A stretch of 64,000 bases of DNA from Planctomycetota bacterium (lineage in GTDB: Bacteria > Planctomycetota > UBA1135 > GCA-002686595), in contig JADJQU010000003.1 in NCBI GenBank assembly GCA_016712565.1, positions 682,001-746,000 on the forward strand. Reading direction: 5' to 3'. The notes below the pieces were generated by a model, which was not told where the DNA came from, did no database searches, and saw only the letters and a program-made list of their open reading frames with translations. Both the position numbers and the translations under genes were made by a program. Shown here piece after piece: positions 16,710 to 25,859 of this stretch. The first letter of the stretch is position 1, and the number at the start of each line of letters is the position of its first letter.

Positions 16710-18193
16710 GCCACGAGCTCCGGAATCACGCGGCCGGACACGTCCGTCAGGCGGAAATCGCGGCCTTGGTGAGGGAACACAAGCCTCCGGTGGTCGAAGC
16801 CCAGGAGGTGCAGCAGGGTGGCGTGCAGGTCGTGCACCTCCACGGGGTTCTCGACGATGTTGTACGAGAAGTCGTCCGTCTTGCCGTAGGAGATGCCGCG
16901 CTTCACGCCGCCGCCCGCCATCCAGATCGTGAAGCAGCGCGGGTGGTGGTCGCGGCCGTAGTCGCTCGTCGTCAGGGCGCCCTGCGAGTAGCAGGTGCGC
17001 CCGAACTCGCCGCCCCACAGGATCAGCGTGTCCTCGAGCAGCCCGCGCCGGCGCAGATCCTGGATCAGGGCCGCTTGGGGCTGGTCCACGGCGGCGGCCT
17101 GCAGGCGCATCTCGCCGGGCAGGTTGCCGTGTTGATCCCAGCCGCGCATGTAGAGCTGCACGAAGCGCACGCCGCGCTCCGCGAGGCGCCGCGCCAAGAG
17201 GCAGTTGGCGGCGAACGTGCCGGGCTTCTTCACCTCGGGGCCGTAGAGCGAGAGCGTTTCCTCGTCCTCGTCGGAGAAGTCCGTCAGTTCCGGCACGGAC
17301 ATCTGCATGCGGTAGGCCATCTCGTACTGGGCGATGCGCGTGCGCACCTCGGGATCGAGGCTCTCCTGGGCCTCGCGGGCGTTGAATTCCCCCACCAGGT
17401 CGAGCATCCGCCGCCGGTCCTCGCGGGTGACGCCCGCGGGGTCCTTCAGGTAGAGCACCGGATCGCCCGCGCTGCGCAGCTTGCAGCCCTGGTGCTCGCT
17501 GGGCAGGAAACCGCTGCCCCAGAAGCGCGCCGAAAGGGCCTGCATGTTGCCGAAGCCCTGGGTGATCAGCACCACGAAGGTCGGCAGGTTGGCGTTGGCG
17601 CTGCCCAGGCCGTAGCTGGTCCAGGCGCCGAAGGAGGGCCGCCCGGGCTGCTGGTTGCCGGTCTGGAAGAACGTGATCGCCGGCTCGTGGTTGATCGCCT
17701 CGGTGTGCATCGAGTGCACGAAGCACAACTCGTGGGCCAGGGCGCCGGTGTGCGGCATCAGCTCGCTGATCCAGGCGCCATCCTGGGCGTTGGCATAGCG
17801 CGTGAACTTGAACGCCGAAGGCGCCACGGGAAAGCGCGCCTGTCCGCTGGTCATGCCGGTCAGCCGCTGCCCGTTGCGCACGGAGTCCGGCAGGTCCAGG
17901 TCGAAGCGTTCGCGCAGGCCCGGCTTGTGGTCCCACAGGTCGAGTTGGCTCGGCCCGCCTTCCATGTGCATGTAGATCACGCGCTTCGCCTTGGGGGCGA
18001 AGTGCGGCGCGGGGGCGAAGTCGCCCCCAGGTCCTGCCGGCCTGACCGGACGACTCGGCGCGGCGAAGAGCTTCGCGGGTCCGAGCAACTGCTCCAGGGC
18101 CAGGGCTCCCAGCCCCGCACCCAGGCTGCCCGCGGCGCGACCGAAGAAGCGCCTGCGGGTGAGAAGCAACCGCCGTTCGTCCAAGGGTTCCAT
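16706..18193 (-). CDS. DUF1501 domain protein with twin-arginine signal
   Basis: 495 residues; exported folded through Tat (LTRRRFFGRAAGSLGAGLGALAL). DUF1501 is an alkaline phosphatase/sulfatase-superfamily domain: KRVIYMHMEGGPSQLDLWDHKPG at its start, TLILWGGEFGRTCYSQ and DYGRDHHPRCFTIWMAGGG at the metal-site end. Substrates of the family are not established. The gene lies 2 bases after the DUF1549/DUF1553 gene and overlaps the cytochrome gene, the order seen repeatedly in Planctomycetes, so the three very likely act together outside the cytoplasm. Confidence 0.93.
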   Translation of the reverse strand: MEPLDERRLLLTRRRFFGRAAGSLGAGLGALALEQLLGPAKLFAAPSRPVRPAGPGGDFAPAPHFAPKAKRVIYMHMEGGPSQLDLWDHKPGLRERFDLDLPDSVRNGQRLTGMTSGQARFPVAPSAFKFTRYANAQDGAWISELMPHTGALAHELCFVHSMHTEAINHEPAITFFQTGNQQPGRPSFGAWTSYGLGSANANLPTFVVLITQGFGNMQALSARFWGSGFLPSEHQGCKLRSAGDPVLYLKDPAGVTREDRRRMLDLVGEFNAREAQESLDPEVRTRIAQYEMAYRMQMSVPELTDFSDEDEETLSLYGPEVKKPGTFAANCLLARRLAERGVRFVQLYMRGWDQHGNLPGEMRLQAAAVDQPQAALIQDLRRRGLLEDTLILWGGEFGRTCYSQGALTTSDYGRDHHPRCFTIWMAGGGVKRGISYGKTDDFSYNIVENPVEVHDLHATLLHLLGFDHRRLVFPHQGRDFRLTDVSGRVIPELVA

Positions 18194-18195
18194 GG

Positions 18196-21100
18196 TCAGC
18201 TCTTCGTGATCGCGGCGTCGAGGTTCAGGAGCGCGCTGGCGATCAGGGTCCAGGCCGCCAGCTCGGCCGGATCGAGGGCGGCGTCCGCGGCACGCTCGCC
18301 GATCTCGACCAGGGCCTTGGCGTCGGATTCCGCGCCGCGGAAGCGCTCGCGAAAGGCCTGCAGCGCGGCCAGGATCCGGGCCCCTTCGTCCCTGCGCGGC
18401 TCGCGACCCGTGCAGCGCCGCAACAGGTCGCGGCAACGCGCGTCATCGTCGGCCGGGGCGAGCTTCAGGGTGCGCTCGGCCAGGACGCGCGCCGCCTCGA
18501 CGAACTGCTCGTCGTTCCACAGCACCAGAGCCTGCAGCGGCGTGTTCGTGGACGCGCGCCGGATCGTGCAGAACTCGCGCGTGGGGGCATCGAAGGTCAA
18601 CAGGGACGGCGGCGGGCAGGCGCGCTTCCAATAGGTGTACAGGCTGCGACGCCACAGATCGTCCCCCATGCCGCGCTCGTAGACGCGCGTGTTCGACTGC
18701 AGCATCGCCACTTCCTGCCACAGGCCGTCGGGCTGGTAGGGCTTCACCGACGGGCCGCCCAGGGTCTCGACCAGCAGGCCGGAGACGTACAGTGCGCCGT
18801 CCCGGATCGCCTCGGCCGAAAGCCGCTGGCGCGGGAAGAACGCGAGCAGGCGATTTCCGGGATCGACGGCGGCGACTTCCGGACGCTGCACCGAACTCTG
18901 CCGGTAGGTTTCGCTCTCCAGGAGCAGCGTGAGCATGTGCTTCACGTTCCAGCCGCTGTCGACGAACTCGACCGCGAGCCAATCGAGCAGTTCGGGGTGG
19001 CTGGGCCATTCGCCCTGCAGCCCGAAGTCCTCGCTGGTGCGCACGATGCCGGTGCCGAAGAGCCGCTCCCACATCCGATTGACGGCCACGCGCGCCGTCA
19101 GCGGGTTCTCGCGGGCCGTGAGCCACTGGGCCAGCCCGCGCCGGTCCAGGGGCGCGCCCTCGGGCAGGGAACCCAGGGCCGCGGGCACGCCGCGCTCGAC
19201 CTTGCGCTGCGGGTCGGGCCGGTCGTAGGCCCCGCGCATCAGCACGAAGGTCTCGCGCGGCATCTCGAGCTCCTGCATGACCATCGTGCGCGGAATGCCC
19301 TCGCGGGCCTGGGCCAGCTCCTGCGCGGTCTTTTCCACGGCCGCGCTCTTCTCGCGGTAGCTGGGCGAGAAGGCGAGCCGCCAGGCGCGCTCGAAGCGAC
19401 CCGCGCGATCGTCGACGGGATCCGCGGCGCCACCCGGCGTCAAGGCCAGCATGAGCTCTCCTGCGAGCACGCGCTCCGCCGACGGGCGCCACTGGAAGCC
19501 GCCGATGCCGCCGGTATTGACCACCTTGAGCACCACGTCGTGGGTTCCGGGTCCCAGCTCGAACTCGGCGCGGTCGGCGTCGGCCGTCAGGCCCCGATCC
19601 ACCTGTTGCTTGGCGACCTCGACGCCGTCCACGAACAGGCGGAATCCGTCGTCGCTGCCCAGGCTCACCGCCAGCTTGCGCTTGGAGGGCACGAACAGCC
19701 GGCGACCCAGGTAGGTGACCGCCTCGCCGGAGGGCAGGTCGTTGTAGAGCGCGCCGTCGGCGTAATCGAAGCGCGTCTTCCAGCGCAGGCCCTGTTCGCC
19801 GAACTTGCGCGAGAAATCCAGGGCGCCGGCGGCCTCGGGCCCGAACTCGGCCGCGAAGGACTCGGCGCGCGGCGAAGGAAACGGACCGACCACGGCCCAG
19901 GACCCGGCGGCCGCGGGCAGCAGGTCCAGGCCCGCGGCGCCGAGCACGCCCAGGCGCGGGCGCACCCGGCCCAGGACGTGCTGGGTGTACATCGAGCGAT
20001 AGCCCAGCTTGAGCGTGACTTCGGTTCCGCCCTCATAGCCGAACGGTTCGTCGGCGAGGAACACGGCCACGCGGCCGCCCTCGCGCTCGTGGCCCTGCAC
20101 GGCCCAGCCGCTCGCCCCGTTGTCGTCGAGGGCGTTGACCACGCGGAAGTCGCCGTTCGGCTGCTCGTGGTCGGCCCAGGCCCAGGCGAGCTTCAGCGTC
20201 CGCTGGAGGCTCGGGTCGCGGCGGGAGGCGACCTGGGCCTCGATCCCGGTGAGCACCGCGTTGCCGTTGTAGGCGCGGCCCACGCGGCCGTTGGGGAAGC
20301 TCGAATCGGGAAGGGCCTCCAGGGCGATCAGGCGCAGGTCTTGCCCGTCCGTCGACAGTCGCAGCGTGTGGTCGTCGGTGTCCGGATTCGCTCCGCCGGC
20401 AAGCGCCGAGCCGTCGGGCAAGAGCGTGAACGCCGCGCCCTCGGCCGAACGGGCCTCGAGGATCGTGGAGGGGACCCAGGCGACCGCGCTCGTGCGCTCG
20501 AGGTCGGCCAGGAACGCGCTGCGCTCGCTGGCTTCGGCGGGGTCCTTCTCCGCCAGGACCGCGCGCTCGCGCTCTCCCCGCGCCTCCAGCTCGGCGATCC
20601 GGGCACGGTCCTTCTCCGACGGCACCGAGATGAACGGTTCCAGGGCCCGCTTGGCGTCGGGCACCTGGGAATACAGTCCCGGCTCCGCGTTCGAGTTGAA
20701 GAACGCGTAGAAACGGTAGAACTCGTCCTGGCTGATCGGATCGAACTTGTGCTCGTGGCAGCGCGCGCAACCCAGGGTAAGCCCCAGGAACACCGACCCC
20801 GTCGTGGCCGTGCGATCCACGGCGTATTCCACCAGGTACTCGGCGTCGATGGCGCCGCCCTCGTCCGTGGTGACGTGGTTGCGGTTGAAGCCCGAAGCCG
20901 TGCGCTGGGCGTCCGTGGCCCCGGGCAGGAGGTCGCCCGCGATCTGCTCGGTCACGAAGCGATCGAAGGGCAGGTTGTCGCGGTAGGCGGCGAGCACCCA
21001 ATCGCGCCACAGCCAGATCGAGCGGCCGGCATCCATGTGAATGCCCGACGTGTCGGCGTAGCGCGCCGCGTCGAGCCAGGGCGTGGTCATGTGCTCCGCG

Positions 21101-21810
21101 TAGCGCGTCACATAGGGCTCCTCGTGGAGCAGCTTCTCGACCCAACGCTCGTAGCGGCGCGGCTCACGGTCGGCCAGGAACGCATCCAACTCCTCGGGCG
21201 TGGGCGGCAGGCCGGTGACGTCGAGGAACAGGCGGCGCAGCAGCACCTCGGGGGGAGCCTCGGGCGCGGGCTCGAAGCCACGGGCCTGGAGGCTCGCGCG
21301 AATGAACGCATCGACCGGATGGGAGTCGTGGGGCGCGGCTTCCGCGGCGAGGCCCGGCTCCGGCAGGGGCGGCCGCCGGGGCGGCACGAAGGCCCAGTGC
21401 GCTTCGTACGCCGCGCCCTGCTCGATCCAGCGGCTCAGGAGCTCGCGCTCCTCGGCGCTGATCGCGCGCTTGTTGCTGCCCGGCGGCGGCATCAGGTCGT
21501 CGGGGTCCAGGCAGGCCACGCGCCGCAACAACTCGGACTCCTCGGGCTTGCCCGGCACGATCGGGGCAACGCCCTGGCGCGCCAGGGTGGCGCTCTCGAA
21601 CTGGTCCAGCCGCAGGTCGGCCTTGCGCTTGGCCGAGTCGGGGCCGTGGCAGATGAAGCAGCGGTCGGAGAGGATCGGGCGGATGTCGCGGCCGTAGCGC
21701 ACGGGGCCCCCGGGGGCCTCAAGAGCCTCGGAGGCCCCTGCCGCGATCAGCGCCACGGTCAGGACGAGGAGCGGGAGCGAGCCCTGGAACAGGAGTTTTC
21801 GGATGTGCAT
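18196..21810 (-). CDS. PSCyt1-DUF1549-DUF1553 cytochrome protein, Planctomycetes type
   Basis: A 1204-residue exported protein. Order of domains: signal peptide (LPLLVLTVALIAAGAS); PSCyt1 heme site in DIRPILSDRCFICHGPDSAKRK with MPPPGSNK; DUF1549 (about 150-360: DAFIRASLQARGFEPAPEA, GCARCHEHKFDPIS is a second CxxCH); a beta-rich insertion with a PA14-like segment (SLGSDDGFRLFVDG); DUF1553 (about 870-1190: NPLTARVAVNRMWERLFG, FNTP-like NTPLQALVLWND). ATG 21810 is used because it opens the signal peptide; the frame extends 13 codons upstream past a TATAAA (21849-21854, minus strand) that may be the -10. First gene of the three-gene cluster. Confidence 0.92.
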   Translation of the reverse strand: MHIRKLLFQGSLPLLVLTVALIAAGASEALEAPGGPVRYGRDIRPILSDRCFICHGPDSAKRKADLRLDQFESATLARQGVAPIVPGKPEESELLRRVACLDPDDLMPPPGSNKRAISAEERELLSRWIEQGAAYEAHWAFVPPRRPPLPEPGLAAEAAPHDSHPVDAFIRASLQARGFEPAPEAPPEVLLRRLFLDVTGLPPTPEELDAFLADREPRRYERWVEKLLHEEPYVTRYAEHMTTPWLDAARYADTSGIHMDAGRSIWLWRDWVLAAYRDNLPFDRFVTEQIAGDLLPGATDAQRTASGFNRNHVTTDEGGAIDAEYLVEYAVDRTATTGSVFLGLTLGCARCHEHKFDPISQDEFYRFYAFFNSNAEPGLYSQVPDAKRALEPFISVPSEKDRARIAELEARGERERAVLAEKDPAEASERSAFLADLERTSAVAWVPSTILEARSAEGAAFTLLPDGSALAGGANPDTDDHTLRLSTDGQDLRLIALEALPDSSFPNGRVGRAYNGNAVLTGIEAQVASRRDPSLQRTLKLAWAWADHEQPNGDFRVVNALDDNGASGWAVQGHEREGGRVAVFLADEPFGYEGGTEVTLKLGYRSMYTQHVLGRVRPRLGVLGAAGLDLLPAAAGSWAVVGPFPSPRAESFAAEFGPEAAGALDFSRKFGEQGLRWKTRFDYADGALYNDLPSGEAVTYLGRRLFVPSKRKLAVSLGSDDGFRLFVDGVEVAKQQVDRGLTADADRAEFELGPGTHDVVLKVVNTGGIGGFQWRPSAERVLAGELMLALTPGGAADPVDDRAGRFERAWRLAFSPSYREKSAAVEKTAQELAQAREGIPRTMVMQELEMPRETFVLMRGAYDRPDPQRKVERGVPAALGSLPEGAPLDRRGLAQWLTARENPLTARVAVNRMWERLFGTGIVRTSEDFGLQGEWPSHPELLDWLAVEFVDSGWNVKHMLTLLLESETYRQSSVQRPEVAAVDPGNRLLAFFPRQRLSAEAIRDGALYVSGLLVETLGGPSVKPYQPDGLWQEVAMLQSNTRVYERGMGDDLWRRSLYTYWKRACPPPSLLTFDAPTREFCTIRRASTNTPLQALVLWNDEQFVEAARVLAERTLKLAPADDDARCRDLLRRCTGREPRRDEGARILAALQAFRERFRGAESDAKALVEIGERAADAALDPAELAAWTLIASALLNLDAAITKS

Positions 21811-22064
21811 GGTCCGGGGCCATCCGCGGGGGCGGAGGGGGTACTCCATTTATACAGAGGAGCGCTCTCCCTGGCCCCGGCCAGCGCCGAGAAGCGCCGT
21901 TCCGGGGCGGATCTCTCGGCCGCGGGAGGTGCGCCCGCGGAGGTGACGCGCGCGAGTGGGCAAAGCCCGCTTCCGCCCGTGGACGCTTCGCTCGCGCCCC
22001 CGGGTGGGCCCGCGGGTCGAATGTCCAGCGGGTTCGCTCGTAGGTCCCTCGCTACCCTGCCCCC

Positions 22065-22771
22065 ATGGCCGACCCTCGAAAATGCCCCCAGTGCGGCGCC
22101 CGGATCCAGCGAGCCGATGGCCGATTCTGCGAGTTTTGCGGCTACGAGCTCGCGGCCCCGGCGCCGGCAGCGAGCCCGGCCGGCCCGGTCACTCACCCTG
22201 GCGCCCATCCTGGCTCCCATCCGGCGCCCACCCCAACGTCGGCTCCGGCGTCGGCCCGCTCTCGGCCGCGGGGGCGATCTCCCTGGCCGCGCGCTTCGAG
22301 GCGGCGCAGCGCCACCCCGAGCTCCCCGAGTTGATGCGCCGGGAACCCAGCGTGACTCGGCAGATGCTCGGCGAGGGCTGCAGCGTCGCCGGGTTGACCC
22401 TGTTCACGACCCTGTCCTCCATTGGCCTGCTGGTCTTCCTGACGGCCAGTCGCCGCTCGCCCCTGTGGGTCGTGCCCCTGTTTTTCGTTCTGCTGGGCCT
22501 GTTCCTGCTGGCGGCCGCGACGAAACGGGGCTCGCGAATTCACGCCGCGCCCCTGGCGCGCGACCTCGCCTGCGTGGTGGACAAGCGCACGGAGATCTCG
22601 GGCGCCGACAGCACCACCACCACGAAGTACCACGCGACCCTGGAGCGGACCGATGGACAGCGGACCGAGTACGAAGTGGACGGCCGCGTGGCGGGCCTGA
22701 TGGCCCAGGGCGACCTGGGCGTCGCCTACACCAAGGCCGAGCTGCTGGTCGACTTCCAGCGCCTGCGCTAG
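22065..22771 (+). pseudogene. zinc-ribbon membrane protein, split by a frameshift
   Basis: Two frames make one sensible protein. Frame 1 (from ATG 22065, open to 22334) gives a zinc ribbon, CPQCGARIQ and CEFCGYEL, then a Pro/Ala/His linker. Frame 2, readable to TAG 22771, continues with LSAAGAISLAARFEAAQRHPE, two membrane helices (LTLFTTLSSIGLLVFLTA and VVPLFFVLLGLFLLAA) and a small strand-rich end (TKYHATLERTDGQRTEYEV). Adding one C to the run near 22226-22230 would join them. It may be a pseudogene or a sequencing error. Function unknown; the layout resembles small zinc-ribbon membrane proteins. Confidence 0.6.
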
Positions 22772-22812
22772 CCGACCTCGCGGCGGGCCGGAGCTCCTCC
22801 CCCAGGTCCGAA

Positions 22813-25518
22813 CTACAACCCCACGACCACCTCCAGGCCCCCGGACAAGGCCACGCCGTTGGGGGCTGGAAAGCCCGGGTCGCGGGCCCACCACTGGAGA
22901 TTGACGACGGTGCCGGGCTGGCTCAGCTCGGGCCAGGGCGAGCCGCCCAGCAGGCCGCGTCCGAAGGCGTTGAGGTCCAGGCTGTACACCCCGGAGCAGT
23001 CATTGGCCGGCCCGGGAGTTCCCCCGGAATTCACGCCGGGAGTGCGGCGGGGCGAGCGGACGCACAGCGTTCCGCCGAGGAACGGCAGACCGTACCGGCC
23101 CGCGATTCCGTTGAGCAGCAGGCCCGGCTTGTTGTTTCTCGAACTGGTGCAGAGCACCTCGAAACCGTTCGAGGCCGAGGCCGAGGGCGCCCCCGCGGCG
23201 GAGATCTGCGGCGTGCAGCCCAGGGAGTTGACCTTGGCCGTGCAGTACAACGCATACGGCGCGGCGTAGGGCCGGCCGAAGAGCAGGCTCACGCCGCCCC
23301 CGAGGGGAGGCTCCGTGGCCAGGTTCGCGATCACGTCCCCGCGCCCATCGCCGTCGAAGTCCCCGGCGGCCACGCCCGTCAAGGCGCCGTTCAAACCGTA
23401 GCGCGCCTCCGGCAGGAAGCCCGCGCCCGTGTTCTGGAACATCGACACTCCGTGACCTCCCCACGATGCGGCCGCGATGTCCAGGTCGCCGTCGTGGTCG
23501 CAGTCCACCAAGGCGAGGCCCGTGCAACCCGAGTACTGCAGCGAGAACAGCGAGATCATCGTGTTCGGCGCGCCGAAACCGCCGCCGCCATTGTTCCAGA
23601 GGACCGTGACGCTGGGGCCGTCGGTCCCCGCGATGCTCGCCGCCACCACGTCCCGGTCGCCATCGTTGTCGAGGTCGCCGCCGGCCAGGAAGCTCGCTCC
23701 CCCCGTGCCGAGGGTCGGCAGGCTCGCCAGCGTGAACAGCCCCCCGCCCGCGCCGGTCCAAAGTCCCACGGCCGAGCCCTGTCCCGTGATCACATCGGCA
23801 AAACCATCGCCGGTGAAGTCGCCCACGATCAGCTTGGAGGCCGCCTGGATGCTCGTGTTCGTCGACGGGATCGCCGGCGCAAACTGTCCGTTGCCGAGGT
23901 TGCGGACGGCGTACAGGTTCGGCTGTCCGAAGCCGCCCTGGGCAGCGCAAACGATGTCCACCAACCCGTCGTTGTCGAAGTCCACCGCCTTGGCCTGCTT
24001 GAGACCGGCCCCCACGGTGATCTGCGTGGCGGGCTGGAAGGACCCATCGCCCGCATTGAACAGCACGACCAATTGTGAGCGGATGGCGATCAGATCCGGA
24101 TAGGCGTCGTTGTCGAGCAGCGCCAGCTCCGGGGACAGGTACAGCCCCCCCGCGCTGGTCCCGCCGGCAATCGCCGTCAGGTGGCCGGCCCCGTCGTTCA
24201 TCAAGCGGTAGATCTGTGAGTCGGCGCAAACCGCGTCGAGATCGCCGTCCTGATCGAGATCTCCCACCGCCGACTGGTTGGCCTGGAATCCCGTGCTGGT
24301 CACGGCGGGCAATTCGAACTGCCCCACCTCGTTGCGGTGCACGGTCACGTTGATCGAGCCGTGGTTCGTGACCACGATTTCCGAATCCCCATCGCCGTCG
24401 AGGTCGCCCGTGGACACCGAGCGCGACATTTCGCCCGCGCGCAGGGTCTTGCCCGCGGTGAAGCCGCCATTCCCGTCGCCCGGCACCAGCGCGAAGCCGT
24501 ACTTGTCCGAATAGCCCACGCCGATCACGTCGGGCCAACCGTCGAGGGTCACGTCAGCGACGGCGAAATCGGATGCGAATCCCGAGGGCAGGCTTCCGCC
24601 CAGGTTCACCGGCGCGGCGAAGTTGGCGCCCCCGGTGTTGCGGAACAGGGCGTACCCGCCCTGACCCGAGGTGGCATAGAGCAGGTCCACGTCCCCGTCG
24701 CGGTCCACGTCCGCCAGCGCGAGCCCGGGCACCGCGACGATGTAGGCGGCCGGGGACGGAAGCACCTGGGCGTGCGTGAATTGCCCCTGGCCGTCGTTGG
24801 CCAGGATCGCGATGCCGGGTGCACCGTCGCGGAAGCTCGTGGCCAGGTCCGTGTCCCCATCGCCGTCCACGTCGCCGGCCGCGATGCGCCAGGGATCGCC
24901 GCCGACGCCGAGGGCGAAGTCGGTGCGCACCCCGAACTGGGCCTGCCCGTCGTTGGTGAGCAGCGTGACGTCGTTCTCACCCCAATACGAGTTGGCCGTG
25001 GCCAGGTCCAGATCGCCGTCGCCGTCGGCATCGAAGCTCACCAGACTGGTGGGCCCGCGTCCGACGGTGGTGGCCGTGTAGGGGAGGAGTCCGCCGGTCT
25101 GGTCGTTGAGCATCACGATCACCGTCGACCCGCTGAAACTGTTGGACGTGCGCGCGAAGGCCACATCGTTCCATCCATCGCCGTCGAAGTCCCCGCCGAC
25201 CACGTCCATGGTCTCGCCGCCCGCCGGATAGGACACGGGTGCCTCGAAGGATCCGTCGCCGTCGTTGTGCTGCACGCTGATGCGGGCGCCGGCCGTGAAA
25301 TTGCCCTGGTGGGCACAGACCACCTCGGGCTTGCCGTCGTTGTCGAGGTCCACGAGCGCATGGGCCTCGGGCCGATAGGCGCTGGTGGGGCTGATGTTCC
25401 CCGTGTGGTACGAACGACTCTGGGTGCCGAGCAGCCCGGAGTCGGCGAGCAGCGCGCCGTGGATCAGGCACAGCGGGAAGAGGGCGATGAGCGGTCGGGC
25501 GATGGATACGGATTGCAT
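22813..25518 (-). CDS. secreted VCBS/FG-GAP repeat protein
   Basis: 901 residues with a Sec signal (LIALFPLCLIHGALLADS). At least twelve FG-GAP/VCBS repeats follow, each with a calcium-loop D-x-D-x-D-G pattern (DLDNDGKPEVV, DFDGDGWNDVAFA, DADGDGDLDLATA, DVDRDGDVDLLYA and so on), expected to form beta-propellers as in integrin alpha chains. The last ~145 residues (from YCTAKVNSLGCTP) are not propeller; they match the C-terminal domain of the subtilase at 35153-38896, sharing RNNKPGLLL, GGTLC, NDC and RDPGF. Probably an extracellular or surface adhesin-like protein. Isolated gene; a 29-base element lies about 110 bases upstream. Confidence 0.88.
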   Translation of the reverse strand: MQSVSIARPLIALFPLCLIHGALLADSGLLGTQSRSYHTGNISPTSAYRPEAHALVDLDNDGKPEVVCAHQGNFTAGARISVQHNDGDGSFEAPVSYPAGGETMDVVGGDFDGDGWNDVAFARTSNSFSGSTVIVMLNDQTGGLLPYTATTVGRGPTSLVSFDADGDGDLDLATANSYWGENDVTLLTNDGQAQFGVRTDFALGVGGDPWRIAAGDVDGDGDTDLATSFRDGAPGIAILANDGQGQFTHAQVLPSPAAYIVAVPGLALADVDRDGDVDLLYATSGQGGYALFRNTGGANFAAPVNLGGSLPSGFASDFAVADVTLDGWPDVIGVGYSDKYGFALVPGDGNGGFTAGKTLRAGEMSRSVSTGDLDGDGDSEIVVTNHGSINVTVHRNEVGQFELPAVTSTGFQANQSAVGDLDQDGDLDAVCADSQIYRLMNDGAGHLTAIAGGTSAGGLYLSPELALLDNDAYPDLIAIRSQLVVLFNAGDGSFQPATQITVGAGLKQAKAVDFDNDGLVDIVCAAQGGFGQPNLYAVRNLGNGQFAPAIPSTNTSIQAASKLIVGDFTGDGFADVITGQGSAVGLWTGAGGGLFTLASLPTLGTGGASFLAGGDLDNDGDRDVVAASIAGTDGPSVTVLWNNGGGGFGAPNTMISLFSLQYSGCTGLALVDCDHDGDLDIAAASWGGHGVSMFQNTGAGFLPEARYGLNGALTGVAAGDFDGDGRGDVIANLATEPPLGGGVSLLFGRPYAAPYALYCTAKVNSLGCTPQISAAGAPSASASNGFEVLCTSSRNNKPGLLLNGIAGRYGLPFLGGTLCVRSPRRTPGVNSGGTPGPANDCSGVYSLDLNAFGRGLLGGSPWPELSQPGTVVNLQWWARDPGFPAPNGVALSGGLEVVVGL

Positions 25519-25625
25519 GGCTGGAGTCGCGAGGCGCGAGGTCGGTCGGGGAGGCGGGACACACCTCCTGGATCACGCTCCGTGCCGCGGCCCATGACCG
25601 CCCGTGACGCGGCGGTCGAACCAGT

Positions 25626-25654
25626 CGTAAACACTTTACTGTACAGTATTTACG
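25626..25654. promoter_or_regulatory. 29-base element with CGTAA / TTTACG arms (copy 2)
   Basis: The outer arms CGTAAA and TTTACG are perfectly symmetric and enclose the 12-bp palindrome TACTGTACAGTA. Same length and outer arms as the element at 526-554; both continue TTTACGTC-R-CT. It lies in the divergent gap between the VCBS gene (start 25518, minus) and the aldo/keto reductase (start 25860, plus), and could control either. A GC hairpin (arms 25596-25602 and 25611-25617) lies between it and the VCBS gene. The rest of the 341-base gap shows nothing else. Confidence 0.5.
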
Positions 25655-25859
25655 TCGCTGTAGGCCTTGGGTAGGACTGCCGCGGGGCCCTGCAAGGACG
25701 GAGCCGGTCCAGATTCCGTACTCCCCGGGGCCCAGGCCGCGGGGGGCGGGAGACCGGAGCCCGCGCCTGGGTCGCGATCCCGGGGCGAGTAGCATCGGGG
25801 ACCTGGCTCCGAGCGCCCTCATTCCGCGCCCCACGGGGGGCGCCCAACGGAGGATCGTC

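Noticed and set aside
15345..17936. 863-residue fusion of DUF1501-region and cytochrome protein
   Set aside because: The first half is out of frame with the DUF1501 gene; the real cytochrome gene starts at GTG 16709 in a GTGA overlap.
18937..24078. 1713-residue open frame on the plus strand
   Set aside because: It is antisense to the DUF1549/DUF1553 and VCBS genes; its composition (His, Arg, Gly, Val, Leu rich) is the usual mirror of GC-rich coding DNA and it has no domain.
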